NCBI GenBank assembly: GCA_002368865.1
Contig: DFDT01000090.1
Coordinates: 252 to 10,557 of the forward strand
DNA: 10,306 nucleotides
Direction: 5' to 3'
Source: Lachnospiraceae bacterium UBA3821
Lineage (GTDB): Bacteria > Bacillota > Clostridia > Lachnospirales > Lachnospiraceae
The notes under the pieces were generated by a model. That model was not told where the DNA came from. It did not search any database and saw only the letters and a program-made list of their open reading frames with translations. Positions 1-6,982 of the stretch are shown here, piece after piece. Within the stretch, counting starts at the first letter, position 1; the number at the start of each line of letters is the position of its first letter. The position numbers were made by a program, and so were the translations under genes.

Positions 1-62
1 TTATATGATTTTAATTTGTCTTGAGGTTTTGAATGATACCTCTTCTTCCTCTTGACAATTAT

Positions 63-91
63 GGTATAGCACTTTTATTAGCACTCGTCAA
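63..91 (-). promoter_or_regulatory. Sigma-A-type promoter of a gene beyond the left edge
   Basis: Read on the minus strand, a TTGACG -35 box (86-91) is followed after exactly 17 bases by TATACC (63-68), a recognisable -10 box. It points left, out of the window, and lies just after the stop of the MATE gene. It therefore probably drives a new transcription unit whose coding region is not included. The CIRCE-like operator overlaps the -35 box and part of the spacer, the usual arrangement for HrcA-repressed genes. About 60 bases of leader follow in the window, with purine-rich AAGAGG-type stretches (around 41-55) but no obvious ATG. Confidence 0.5.
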
Positions 92-104
92 GCGTATTTG
101 CTAA
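78..104. promoter_or_regulatory. CIRCE-like heat-shock operator (HrcA site)
   Basis: The plus strand reads TTAGCACTC (78-86), nine bases, then ATTTGCTAA (96-104). The CIRCE consensus is TTAGCACTC-N9-GAGTGCTAA. The left half is perfect, the spacing is exact, and the right half matches at its inner TGCTAA (6 of 9). CIRCE is bound by the repressor HrcA and controls groESL, hrcA-grpE-dnaK and some small heat-shock genes in Firmicutes. Its overlap with the leftward promoter implies that the next gene to the left is a heat-shock gene. Which one cannot be told from this window. Confidence 0.6.
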
Positions 105-177
105 CAATTTTGTAAACAATTTCTTAATTGAGTATAAATTTTCGGTCAATTTACAAATTATCTTTTCCGCCCCTACA

Positions 178-1509
178 TCACCGATAGCCATATTTCCTCC
201 GATACCCCACCTCACAGGCAACAGTAATAACCACGGCGCACGCTTCCGCTGCCACAATGGCAAACCAGATTCCGTTAAGCCCCCATATCGCGGGGAGAAT
301 AAGAACTGCTGCCAACTGGAACAACAGTGTCCTGAAACAGGAAATCAGTGCAGAGATCAATCCGTTGTTCAGTGCAGTGAAAAGCGCCGATCCGAAGATA
401 TTAAATCCCATGATGATATAAGACAGGGAATAAATCCGTATGGCATGCGTGGTCATCATCAGAAGTGTCTCATCATATCCGGCAAAGATCATTGCCAGCG
501 GCTTTGCCAAAAGTTCGGACATCACCAACATAACCACCGCCGCAATGCCAATGATTCTAAGGCTTTTGCCAAACAAATTCTTTAACTCATCCTTTTCTCC
601 CGTTCCGTAATGATAGCCGATCACCGGACCGATCCCGATTGAAAATCCGAAGAACACGCCAATAAAGATAAAGTTTGTGTACATGATGATACCGTATGCG
701 GATACGCCCCTCTCCCCGGCAAACTTGAGCAATTGGTGATTATACATCATGCTGACAACAGATACCGATATGTTGCTCATAAATTCCGAGGCGCCGTTTG
801 TCGCTGCTCTCACCACAACTCCAAAGTCTCTCACCGGCCTTCCCAATTTTAAAAGTGACGAATTCTCTCTCCCAAAGTAAATCAGAGGGATCACTCCGCC
901 GACGATCATTCCCGTCACGGATGCTGCCGCCGCGCTTTCCAAGCCCAGCCCAAGCACTCCCATAAAAAGCCAGTCCAGAAACATATTGGTACAGCCTGCT
1001 GCCAATGTGACATACAATCCAAGCTTTGGTTTTTCCGCCACAATAAAAAAGCTCTGAAACGAAAACTGGAGCATAAGGGGCACCATCCCCAGCATATTGA
1101 TCCTCGCATACAGCACACAGTAAGGCAGCATGGTCTCTGTCGCACCAAGCCGTCTGGCAACCGGAGCCGCCACCGCAAATCCGATTGCGCCTAAGACGAA
1201 TCCCGCCGCAATCAGCAGATAGATGATCAAGGAAAAAATCCTGTTCGCATTGTCTTTCTCTCCCATCCCCAACTTCACCGCCACTAGCGCGCTGCCGCCG
1301 GTGCCAAACATAAATCCCAATGCACCCATAATCATGATAAACGGCATGACCAGATTCAGCGCGGCAAACGGCGTGCCTCCCACATAATTGGATACGAAAA
1401 AACCATCCACTACGCCATACACAGACGAAAAAATCATCATAGCGATCGAGGGCAGCGTAAACCGTATCATTCTGCTATATGTAAAATGGTCTGATAACTG
1501 TATCTTCAT
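178..1509 (-). CDS. MATE family multidrug efflux transporter
   Basis: This is a 443-aa integral membrane protein of normal MATE length. The family exports cationic drugs, dyes or metabolites across the cytoplasmic membrane using a sodium or proton gradient. About twelve hydrophobic segments form two repeats. The first begins MIRFTLPSIAMMIFSSVYGVVDG and includes the family-typical GTGGSALVAVKLG stretch near residue 80. The second begins around the ATNGASEFMSN region. I chose the ATG at 1509 because GGAGG (1515-1519) lies five bases upstream; the in-frame ATGs at 1545 and 1521 lie within or on the end of the MarR gene. The MarR stop is 11 bases before this start, so the pair is probably co-transcribed and translationally coupled, as in the MepR-MepA arrangement of staphylococci. 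The frame is intact. Substrate unknown. Confidence 0.9.
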   Translation of the reverse strand: MKIQLSDHFTYSRMIRFTLPSIAMMIFSSVYGVVDGFFVSNYVGGTPFAALNLVMPFIMIMGALGFMFGTGGSALVAVKLGMGEKDNANRIFSLIIYLLIAAGFVLGAIGFAVAAPVARRLGATETMLPYCVLYARINMLGMVPLMLQFSFQSFFIVAEKPKLGLYVTLAAGCTNMFLDWLFMGVLGLGLESAAAASVTGMIVGGVIPLIYFGRENSSLLKLGRPVRDFGVVVRAATNGASEFMSNISVSVVSMMYNHQLLKFAGERGVSAYGIIMYTNFIFIGVFFGFSIGIGPVIGYHYGTGEKDELKNLFGKSLRIIGIAAVVMLVMSELLAKPLAMIFAGYDETLLMMTTHAIRIYSLSYIIMGFNIFGSALFTALNNGLISALISCFRTLLFQLAAVLILPAIWGLNGIWFAIVAAEACAVVITVACEVGYRRKYGYR

Positions 1510-1520
1510 AAATGCCTCCA

Positions 1521-1877
1521 TTACATTTTTCTTAATTCTTCCCAAAAGGCTTCTAAATAATTTCTGTTCAGTGCAATAAACAGCTCCCTGTTTTCCTCAC
1601 TCCAGCTTGAAAACACCGCATTTTCCGCATGGATCAATTTGGCGATTGTCCGCTCCGCAAAGGCAGATCCTGTTTCCGTCAACTTCAGTTTCTCATTTTT
1701 TTCGCCTGAGAGCGGCTGAAGATAACCGTTCCGCACCATGTGCTGTACGGATGAATTGACCGTCTGTTTGCTCAACCCGGTCATATTACAAATATCCGCC
1801 TGCGATGCCTGCTCCTGACACAGAATGTAAAGGATATCTCTCTGTGAATCGGATAGTCCAATCTGTTTGGCCGCCAT
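1521..1877 (-). CDS. MarR family regulator, N-terminally truncated
   Basis: A 118-aa winged-helix protein, short for MarR (usually about 140-150 aa). A helix-turn-helix (SQADICNMTGLSKQTVNSSV, about residues 25-44) is followed by the wing and its LSGEKNEKLKLTETG segment (about 56-70), then a C-terminal dimer helix. Family role: ligand-responsive repressor, usually of an adjacent efflux gene, here the MATE pump. What is odd is the 5' end. The frame upstream of ATG 1877 stays open to a TGA at 1911-1913 and reads DKYAAYH, which resembles the lost MarR first helix, but it has no start codon and runs into the end of the preceding gene. ATG 1877 has no clear ribosome binding site. A TTGACA (1895-1900) with a poor TATGGC 16 bases on could be a fortuitous promoter. 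I infer about 15-20 missing residues; those belong to the dimerisation region, so activity is doubtful. Confidence 0.75.
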   Translation of the reverse strand: MAAKQIGLSDSQRDILYILCQEQASQADICNMTGLSKQTVNSSVQHMVRNGYLQPLSGEKNEKLKLTETGSAFAERTIAKLIHAENAVFSSWSEENRELFIALNRNYLEAFWEELRKM

Positions 1878-1906
1878 ATGATACGCAGCATACTTGTCAA
1901 CCCGCC

Positions 1907-2566
1907 CTACTCAATCCTCGTGATCACTTTCCAGTCTCCATGCACCGGCGAGTCTGCGATATGAAAGATTCCCACAAGGTGACTTTTTGCCAGTTCCTCC
2001 GGTGAAACCGCATACCATTCTTCATCAAAAATAATTTCTTCCCCATTCACCACTTCACGCCAGCACACTCCCATTCCATCCTTATATTCTTCACCATCCG
2101 CCAATAATTTCAACTGTAAATGCCTTTCCGCATCTTCATTACTTCCTCTGCAAGACTGGACGTGTAAAATGCCGTCAGCATACGCAATGCCTGTGACATT
2201 TAAATCATCTCTGTCAAGATCGTCCATATCCATAAGCTCCGATATATCAATCACAGTTGCCAATCTTCCGTTTATCAGCTTTGAACAGAGTTCTCTGCCA
2301 CGTACACCGCCACCGAAACCGGATATCTCAACTTCCTTCATGACAGGATCATTGAAGATTTCTGTCAGCGGAATATCCTGCTCCAACGTGCTTACTCTGG
2401 TAAGAAGTGTGCGCACAGTAAATTGGATTTTTTCCTTTTCATGCTTTCCGTCCCCCATAATGTTGATCAGAAAATATGCCTTGTCCTCCTGCTCGTTATA
2501 TTCCAGAAAACTGCATCCACCAATGCTGGTATCGGTTCCAGAACTGCTCAGATTGTACCAGCTCAT
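1907..2566 (-). CDS. DUF4179-like C-terminal fragment (probable remnant)
   Basis: This open frame of 219 aa has no signal peptide or membrane segment. It is acidic and beta-rich, with CSFLEYNEQEDKAYFLINI near the N terminus, a VTGIAYADGILHVQ segment near the middle, and a closing GDWKV followed by four residues. From memory this resembles the extracellular C-terminal region of DUF4179 proteins, which in Clostridia are membrane-anchored and often encoded beside ECF sigma factors. Here the anchor and N-terminal half are absent. The frame upstream of ATG 2566 continues without homology for 13 codons to the stop of the preceding pseudogene, so the ATG looks fortuitous, with only a weak GGAAGAA upstream. 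The most likely reading is a 3' gene fragment fused to other debris. The domain assignment is tentative; the truncation is inference from length and context. Confidence 0.5.
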   Translation of the reverse strand: MSWYNLSSSGTDTSIGGCSFLEYNEQEDKAYFLINIMGDGKHEKEKIQFTVRTLLTRVSTLEQDIPLTEIFNDPVMKEVEISGFGGGVRGRELCSKLINGRLATVIDISELMDMDDLDRDDLNVTGIAYADGILHVQSCRGSNEDAERHLQLKLLADGEEYKDGMGVCWREVVNGEEIIFDEEWYAVSPEELAKSHLVGIFHIADSPVHGDWKVITRIE

Positions 2567-2654
2567 AGACTTCTTCCAGCTCCCAATCGTTGACCTTGCT
2601 TCTTTTCACACGAAATTTGAGCGTATCCCCATCCTTATGCCAAAAGGCAGGTAC
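2567..2654 (-). other. Frameshifted continuation of the lipoprotein pseudogene
   Basis: The lipoprotein pseudogene frame ends in an implausible tail (FGIRMGIRSNFV) at 2606. A different frame entered near 2652 reads VPAFWHKDGDTLKFRV and then KRSKVNDWELEEVYEL, which is charged and domain-like and resembles the closing beta-strands of secreted Lachnospiraceae proteins. Adding one base (a G after the CAG codon at 2654-2656) would join DSYQ directly to VPAFWHKDGDTL. I infer a single-base deletion. The second frame stays open to a TAA at 2496-2498, but from about 2566 the DUF4179-like frame is the one that looks like protein, so the gene fusion point lies near there. Confidence 0.45.
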
Positions 2655-3640
2655 TGGTAGGAATCTATATGGGGGTCCCGGTATTCCGCATAATAGGCAT
2701 CATATTGCTCCAGGTAGATCCACTGAAACGGACGCAGGGCATCCTGATAGGAACTGTTTGTTTTCTCCTTTACAAATTCCTCCAACTGTTCTGTCGTAAT
2801 CTTTAAAGGATTGCCGTAGCTGCTGCCCACCGCCTTCACATAGGCCTCTTTTTCCTGCTCGGATAAATCATTGGTCGCAATACCGGCTCCACCGTAAAAC
2901 ACTTTGCTCCAATCGATATTTTCCGGAAACCTATAGGAAGAATGTAGAAATCCGTAATTTTCCGCGGAATTGAGCATGTTCTGAATTTTCTCACCCTCCT
3001 CCAAAGTGATGTCATACATTCTCTTCTCGGAACATATAACCTGAAACTGATCCGCAGACTGCAGATCTCCCCTATCCATTTCAATCAGGATGTGCCATTC
3101 CTCCAAATCATCCGTACCGGACTCCGGCAGATACCGGATAATTTCCACCAAAATGTCGTTCTCTGCCGTTCTGCTCACATTCACAACCTTATGCCGGACA
3201 GAACCGCTCCCCTCCCCTATTACCGCAAGAATGAGCTGATGTGTCTCAAACCATTTATCATCATAGGTTTGAATGGCCTCGTCAAATGAAAGGGAACCGT
3301 CAAAATACATAATACTGCTATGAGCAAAACTACATCTATCCGCATTATCCGCGTAATACCGATCTAATGCAGCTCTGCTGTCGATCAAAAAAGCCTTTGG
3401 CTGGGTCCCATCACCGCGATATCCATTCGTGCGGACATATTGTGCTCTAAACTCATAAGAAACCGGCAGGGATGTCGCCGTTTCTCCTTTTACATCATCT
3501 GTCTGGGAAGTCTCCTGCTCCCTGAACGCATGATTTGTCAAAGCCCCTCCTGCTGACGGATCTTGCGCAGTCTGACCCTGTGAACATGTAGCCAGTATCA
3601 GTATACCCCAAAGTGCTGCCGTAGTCTGACAGAAAGCAAT
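2606..3640 (-). pseudogene. Degenerate paralogue of the flanking lipoprotein
   Basis: The open frame runs from a TGA at 3641-3643 to a TGA at 2606-2608 and has no ATG or GTG near its 5' end. Its start reads as the end of a lipoprotein signal peptide (WGILILATC, Cys codon 3584-3586) without the initiating Met-Lys part; the -1 Thr also departs from the usual lipobox. The first plausible initiator is TTG 3541, downstream of the signal peptide. Residues from LPVSYEF to LQSADQFQV (about 3470-3040) are clearly paralogous to residues 55-198 of the intact lipoprotein at 8621-10240, with shared YDDKWFETH and RHKVVNVSR motifs. The C-terminal half (FYGGAGIATNDLSEQEKEAY and later QWIYLEQYDAYYAEY) differs from the intact copy, so these lipoproteins appear modular. 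The gene has lost its 5' end against the terminator at 3649-3680 and is frameshifted near its 3' end. An N-terminally deleted cytoplasmic product from TTG 3541 is the alternative. Confidence 0.7.
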
Positions 3641-3648
3641 TCACAACG

Positions 3649-3680
3649 AAAAAAGGGCAACGTTTGCGCTGCCCCTTTTT
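3649..3680 (-). terminator. Intrinsic terminator of the four-gene operon
   Basis: On the minus strand, eight bases after the TAA of the acyl ligase, GGGCAGCG pairs with CGTTGCCC around a CAAA loop. One G.U pair and one bulged G occur at the stem base, and six T residues follow. An A-run before the stem could extend it and allow some activity on the other strand. It closes the hydrolase-condensation-carrier-ligase operon. The first codons of the beheaded lipoprotein pseudogene start within ten bases of it. Confidence 0.85.
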
Positions 3681-3688
3681 GAAACTCT

Positions 3689-5245
3689 TTATTCCTGCGG
3701 AGCCTCATCGATATCAGCCTTCGCCCGCACAATCTTCTTTGTGGAATTCTTGATAAACGGATACTTCCTGACTACGAGTCCCGTGATTGCACGATAGGAC
3801 GGCTGGCTCTTATTATACTCATCCAGAATAGCCTGCAGTTCTGTCTGCACTTCCTCCTCTGCCAGACCTGTCTTCTCCACATAATCCACATCCGGGAAAA
3901 TCCTGGCACACAGTCCGTTATTCTCTCCGGTGATCACTGCCTCGCCTACCAATTCATTGGCAAGCAGCTTGGACTCGATCTCCTCCGGGGAAACATTTTC
4001 CCCGTTACTCAAAATGATCAGGTTTTTCAAACGTCCGGTAATGTAAAGATAACCGTCCTCATCCAACCGTCCCAGATCCCCTGTCTTCAGCCAGCCGTCC
4101 GTAAATGTCTCTTCGGTCTCCTTGGGCATTTTGTAGTATCCCTTCATGACGTTGCTGCCCTTAACCTGTACCTCACCGTCCACGAAACGAATCTGCATAT
4201 TGGCAAGCACCTTTCCCACAGAACCCGGCCGGTTGCCTATCTCACCGTTGGAACTGATCGTCGGGGAACACTCTGACATTCCGTAACCTTCACATACCTT
4301 GATCCCGTATTCCTCTATGGCATAAATGTAAGAGGGATCCAAATGTGCACCGCCGGAGAAAATATATTCCAGATTCTCCCCGAAAGCTTCGATTGCAACC
4401 TCTCTCTTGGGCTTGCTCTCGTCCGCCTTCAATCTCTTGTAAATCACCTCGATCATCAAAGGTACCATCACAAGAATCCTTGGCTTTACCTTACCGATAT
4501 TACGCAGCATATGTAACAGGGAATCATTGATATAAATTGTAGCACCAAGCGAAAAGCCCTTCAACCATTCCATCACAAGACAGTATGCATGATGAATCGG
4601 CAGCACAGAAAGCATGGTTGTCCCGGGCTCAAAATTCACCACCACATTAACCACATCATCATATACATTCCGCTGTGTCAGCATAACGCCTTTACTCTTA
4701 CCGGTGGTGCCAGACGTAAATATAATGGTACACACATCATCCGCGTCCGGTCTCTTTTCCGCCGCAAGCGGAGTGTCATCCTGCTCTGCCAAAAGCTCCG
4801 CAAAAGAGAGAACTCCCTCCTCCGAAGGCTCCTCTGTCAAAACCACAAAAAGTCTTACCTTAGGACATTCATTTTTCACCTGCTCTATGATCGACACTAG
4901 TTTCGGGCTTACAAATAAAGCCTCTGAATCAGATCGATTGATCAGATCGCATAATTCCTCAAACGGAAGCATAGGGTCTAACGGCACTGCCGTCATCCTG
5001 CTCCCAACGATTCCAAAATAGGACGCAATCCACGGATAAGAACTCGTCCCGATCAACGCCACATGACACCCCTCAAAGCCTCTTGCATATAATGCATTGG
5101 CAATCCGTGTCCTGTCGGCATTCAGTTCGCCGTATTTTTTCTCCGGGATCTCTTTCTTCTCAATCCATCGAACTGCAGGCATATCCGGCATCTTAACAGC
5201 CGTATCTTCCAACAGTCTGACAATGATATGCTCCTGATCTGCCAT
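3689..5245 (-). CDS. AMP-forming acyl ligase (acyl-CoA/acyl-ACP synthetase type)
   Basis: A 518-aa ANL-superfamily enzyme of normal length that adenylates a carboxylic acid and transfers it to a thiol, here probably the neighbouring carrier protein. Visible motifs: P-loop FTSGTTGKSKGV (176-187), YGMSE (321-325), TGD (388-390), GRLKNLI hinge region (404-410) followed by NGENVSPEEIE (414-424), and a C-terminal KNSTKKIVRA (499-508) in which Lys504 corresponds to the catalytic A10 lysine. The LPIHHAY and VPLMIEVIYKRL stretches resemble long-chain fatty acyl ligases more than amino acid A domains, so a fatty or aryl acid is the better guess. No signal peptide: cytoplasmic. The start has AGGAGG (5254-5259) eight bases upstream and lies 45 bases after the carrier protein gene. 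It is the last gene of the operon, followed by the terminator. Confidence 0.9.
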   Translation of the reverse strand: MADQEHIIVRLLEDTAVKMPDMPAVRWIEKKEIPEKKYGELNADRTRIANALYARGFEGCHVALIGTSSYPWIASYFGIVGSRMTAVPLDPMLPFEELCDLINRSDSEALFVSPKLVSIIEQVKNECPKVRLFVVLTEEPSEEGVLSFAELLAEQDDTPLAAEKRPDADDVCTIIFTSGTTGKSKGVMLTQRNVYDDVVNVVVNFEPGTTMLSVLPIHHAYCLVMEWLKGFSLGATIYINDSLLHMLRNIGKVKPRILVMVPLMIEVIYKRLKADESKPKREVAIEAFGENLEYIFSGGAHLDPSYIYAIEEYGIKVCEGYGMSECSPTISSNGEIGNRPGSVGKVLANMQIRFVDGEVQVKGSNVMKGYYKMPKETEETFTDGWLKTGDLGRLDEDGYLYITGRLKNLIILSNGENVSPEEIESKLLANELVGEAVITGENNGLCARIFPDVDYVEKTGLAEEEVQTELQAILDEYNKSQPSYRAITGLVVRKYPFIKNSTKKIVRAKADIDEAPQE

Positions 5246-5290
5246 TTCATCTTCCTCCTGAAATCCGATCTCTTTGTTATTTATTTACAA

Positions 5291-5524
5291 TTATTGCAAC
5301 TGCTCATTCAGATATTCCAAAGCCTCTCCAATGGTGGTGAATTTCAACGCTTCTTCCTCATCTAACTCAATGTCAAAGTTATCCTCCAGATCTCCCAAAA
5401 AAGTCATGAAGCTCAGGGAATTGAAGTCCAGATCCTCCCTGAATCTCATATCCGGCGTCAGTTCCTCCGCTGTCCTGTCACAATAATTAGCAACCAACTC
5501 CAAAAATTCCTGCTCTTTTTCCAT
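5291..5524 (-). CDS. Stand-alone acyl carrier protein
   Basis: A 77-aa acidic four-helix carrier protein that holds acyl intermediates on a 4'-phosphopantetheine arm. The attachment site is Ser36 in LDFNSLSFM, followed by the recognition helix (FLGDLEDNFDIELDEEEA). Most carrier proteins have Asp before this Ser (DSL); here it is Asn, which is unusual but does not remove the modified serine. The start has GGAGG (5533-5537) eight bases upstream. The gene sits between the condensation-like enzyme (23-base gap) and the ligase (45-base gap), so it is very likely the dedicated carrier of this pathway rather than the fatty-acid-synthesis AcpP; no fab genes are nearby. A phosphopantetheinyl transferase is not encoded in the window and must act from elsewhere. 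Confidence 0.9.
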   Translation of the reverse strand: MEKEQEFLELVANYCDRTAEELTPDMRFREDLDFNSLSFMTFLGDLEDNFDIELDEEEALKFTTIGEALEYLNEQLQ

Positions 5525-5547
5525 TTTATAATCCTCCGTTTCGTTTT

Positions 5548-6939
5548 TTAAATTGTATTGATCATTTCACCGATGGTGATATCCGGCTCGTCAATTCCGC
5601 GGAACATAATTTTCATCATATAATAATACAGTGTCTCCATATCCTGATAGGACAGAACTGCCTTCTGATAATGATAGTCAAAGATCAGACCGCCATCATT
5701 GCTGCTGTGTGTGACCGTCAGATAGATCCGCTTGGTCGCAGCACCGTTGGGATACCATACGGAGCGCACCTTGATTCCCGCCAGATGCTCGTTCTGCATA
5801 CGCACCGGCATGGGCTGATAGGTGAGGGACATGGATATATATTCGGTATTGTCCGGCGCCCCATAGAGCTCCTTCAGCATCTTATCCACTTCAACTGGAT
5901 CAAAATTGCAATGCAGGTACACTTTGTTCTGCACATTCTGTACCTCATACAGCGCATCCAAAAACTCCGTATCCGGTGTGATGATAGTACGGCAGGGGAA
6001 AGACAATACTCTGCTGCCGCCGCAGGTCCACTCTGCATGGGTGGAACGTCTGGACACAAAGTTTCGCAATGTGATATCCTCCTGTCCGCCATTCATCTTG
6101 GACAGATAAGTTCTCATCGCAAGCAGGATCAGGTTCGTCATGGACACACCCTGATTGGCGCAGAAATCCATCAGCGCCCTTGTAGCCTCCGGCTCCAGAT
6201 GGAAATCGGCAACGCCCACGGAACGGTCCTTGGTCTCCACATCCGCGGCACGCAGGGATTTATCTCCATGGTTCTTTCTGCTTTCCTGCAGGATCCTGGG
6301 TCCCTTGATATCAGAATAAATCGGCTCCCCGTTCTCAGTCAGATAATCTCTCCAGAACTGCTCATCCTTTGCACGGCGCTTTTCATTCTGTGCCTTCTGC
6401 AGATCGGATTGCAGCACCTCCTCGAAAGATGCCAGTGGCTTCGGATATTCCGAACCGAAACGATAATGGCAATACAACTCCATGATATCATTCACCATCA
6501 CGATCAGCCCTGAAGAATCCGTCAGACGATGATCGATGTGAATATACATACCGTTATACCCTTCCGGCATTTTCACCATGGTGAATTCCACCATAGGGAT
6601 ATCGGGATCATTAAATTCCTCAAAAGTCTTCTGCTGCAGGAAATTGTCCGCCTCTTCCATGGACATACCGGACAGATCCAGAAAAGGAATATCCCTATAA
6701 TCCTTTTCTGCAATGTACTGCTGTACAAAACCGTCTTTATCCGGAGCTGTAAAACGAAGTCTGAGACAGTCTGCACGCTTGATTTCCTCCTCAATACATT
6801 GCTTGAGAAGTCCGAATTTGATCTCTGTCTGCAGTCCTGAGAACACGCTGATATTACAGCATCTCTGGGTGCCGGTCTCTTTGATCGGAAGGTACTGGAG
6901 CATCTGTCCCACATTCAGCGGATAGAGTTTTTTTGCCAT
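5548..6939 (-). CDS. Condensation-domain-like acyltransferase (HxxxD)
   Basis: A 463-aa protein of the chloramphenicol-acetyltransferase/condensation fold. A motif at 136-142, DHRLTDS, matches the HHxxxDG active site: the second His (His137, catalytic base) and the Asp (Asp141) are kept, while the first His is Asp and the Gly is Ser. The N-terminal YPLNVGQMLQYLP resembles the start of NRPS condensation and alcohol-acetyltransferase proteins, and the length fits a free-standing enzyme. Family role: transfer of an acyl group from a carrier protein or CoA to an amine or hydroxyl. Its place next to a carrier protein and a ligase suggests it uses the carrier-bound acyl group. GAGGGAG (6948-6954) lies eight bases before the ATG. 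No signal peptide or membrane segment: cytoplasmic. The acceptor is unknown; a non-catalytic or epimerisation-type C-domain relative is less likely. Confidence 0.75.
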   Translation of the reverse strand: MAKKLYPLNVGQMLQYLPIKETGTQRCCNISVFSGLQTEIKFGLLKQCIEEEIKRADCLRLRFTAPDKDGFVQQYIAEKDYRDIPFLDLSGMSMEEADNFLQQKTFEEFNDPDIPMVEFTMVKMPEGYNGMYIHIDHRLTDSSGLIVMVNDIMELYCHYRFGSEYPKPLASFEEVLQSDLQKAQNEKRRAKDEQFWRDYLTENGEPIYSDIKGPRILQESRKNHGDKSLRAADVETKDRSVGVADFHLEPEATRALMDFCANQGVSMTNLILLAMRTYLSKMNGGQEDITLRNFVSRRSTHAEWTCGGSRVLSFPCRTIITPDTEFLDALYEVQNVQNKVYLHCNFDPVEVDKMLKELYGAPDNTEYISMSLTYQPMPVRMQNEHLAGIKVRSVWYPNGAATKRIYLTVTHSSNDGGLIFDYHYQKAVLSYQDMETLYYYMMKIMFRGIDEPDITIGEMINTI

Positions 6940-6982
6940 TGATTTTTCTCCCTCTTATAATTTGATTTACCATTCACTACGC

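Noticed and set aside
23..42. Small inverted repeat GAGGT...ACCTC in the leftward leader
   Set aside because: Only five base pairs around a ten-base loop with no T-run; too weak to call a terminator or riboswitch.
52..80. Plus-strand TTGACA (52-57) with TTATTA after 17 bases
   Set aside because: It would point into the 3' end of the oppositely oriented MATE gene with no plus-strand gene to serve; the minus-strand promoter with the CIRCE-like site explains the region better.
1545..1545. ATG at 1545 as the start of the MATE pump
   Set aside because: It lies inside the MarR coding region and lacks a suitable ribosome binding site; ATG 1509 has GGAGG five bases upstream and matches the family start.
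2169..2660. Plus-strand open frame of 163 codons opposite the DUF4179-like fragment
   Set aside because: Serine/proline-rich composition typical of an antisense shadow, no ribosome binding site worth noting and no family resemblance.
5671..6513. Long plus-strand open frame (280 codons) opposite the condensation-like gene
   Set aside because: It lies fully inside a well-supported minus-strand gene, has His/Arg/Ile-rich shadow-like composition and no recognisable motif.
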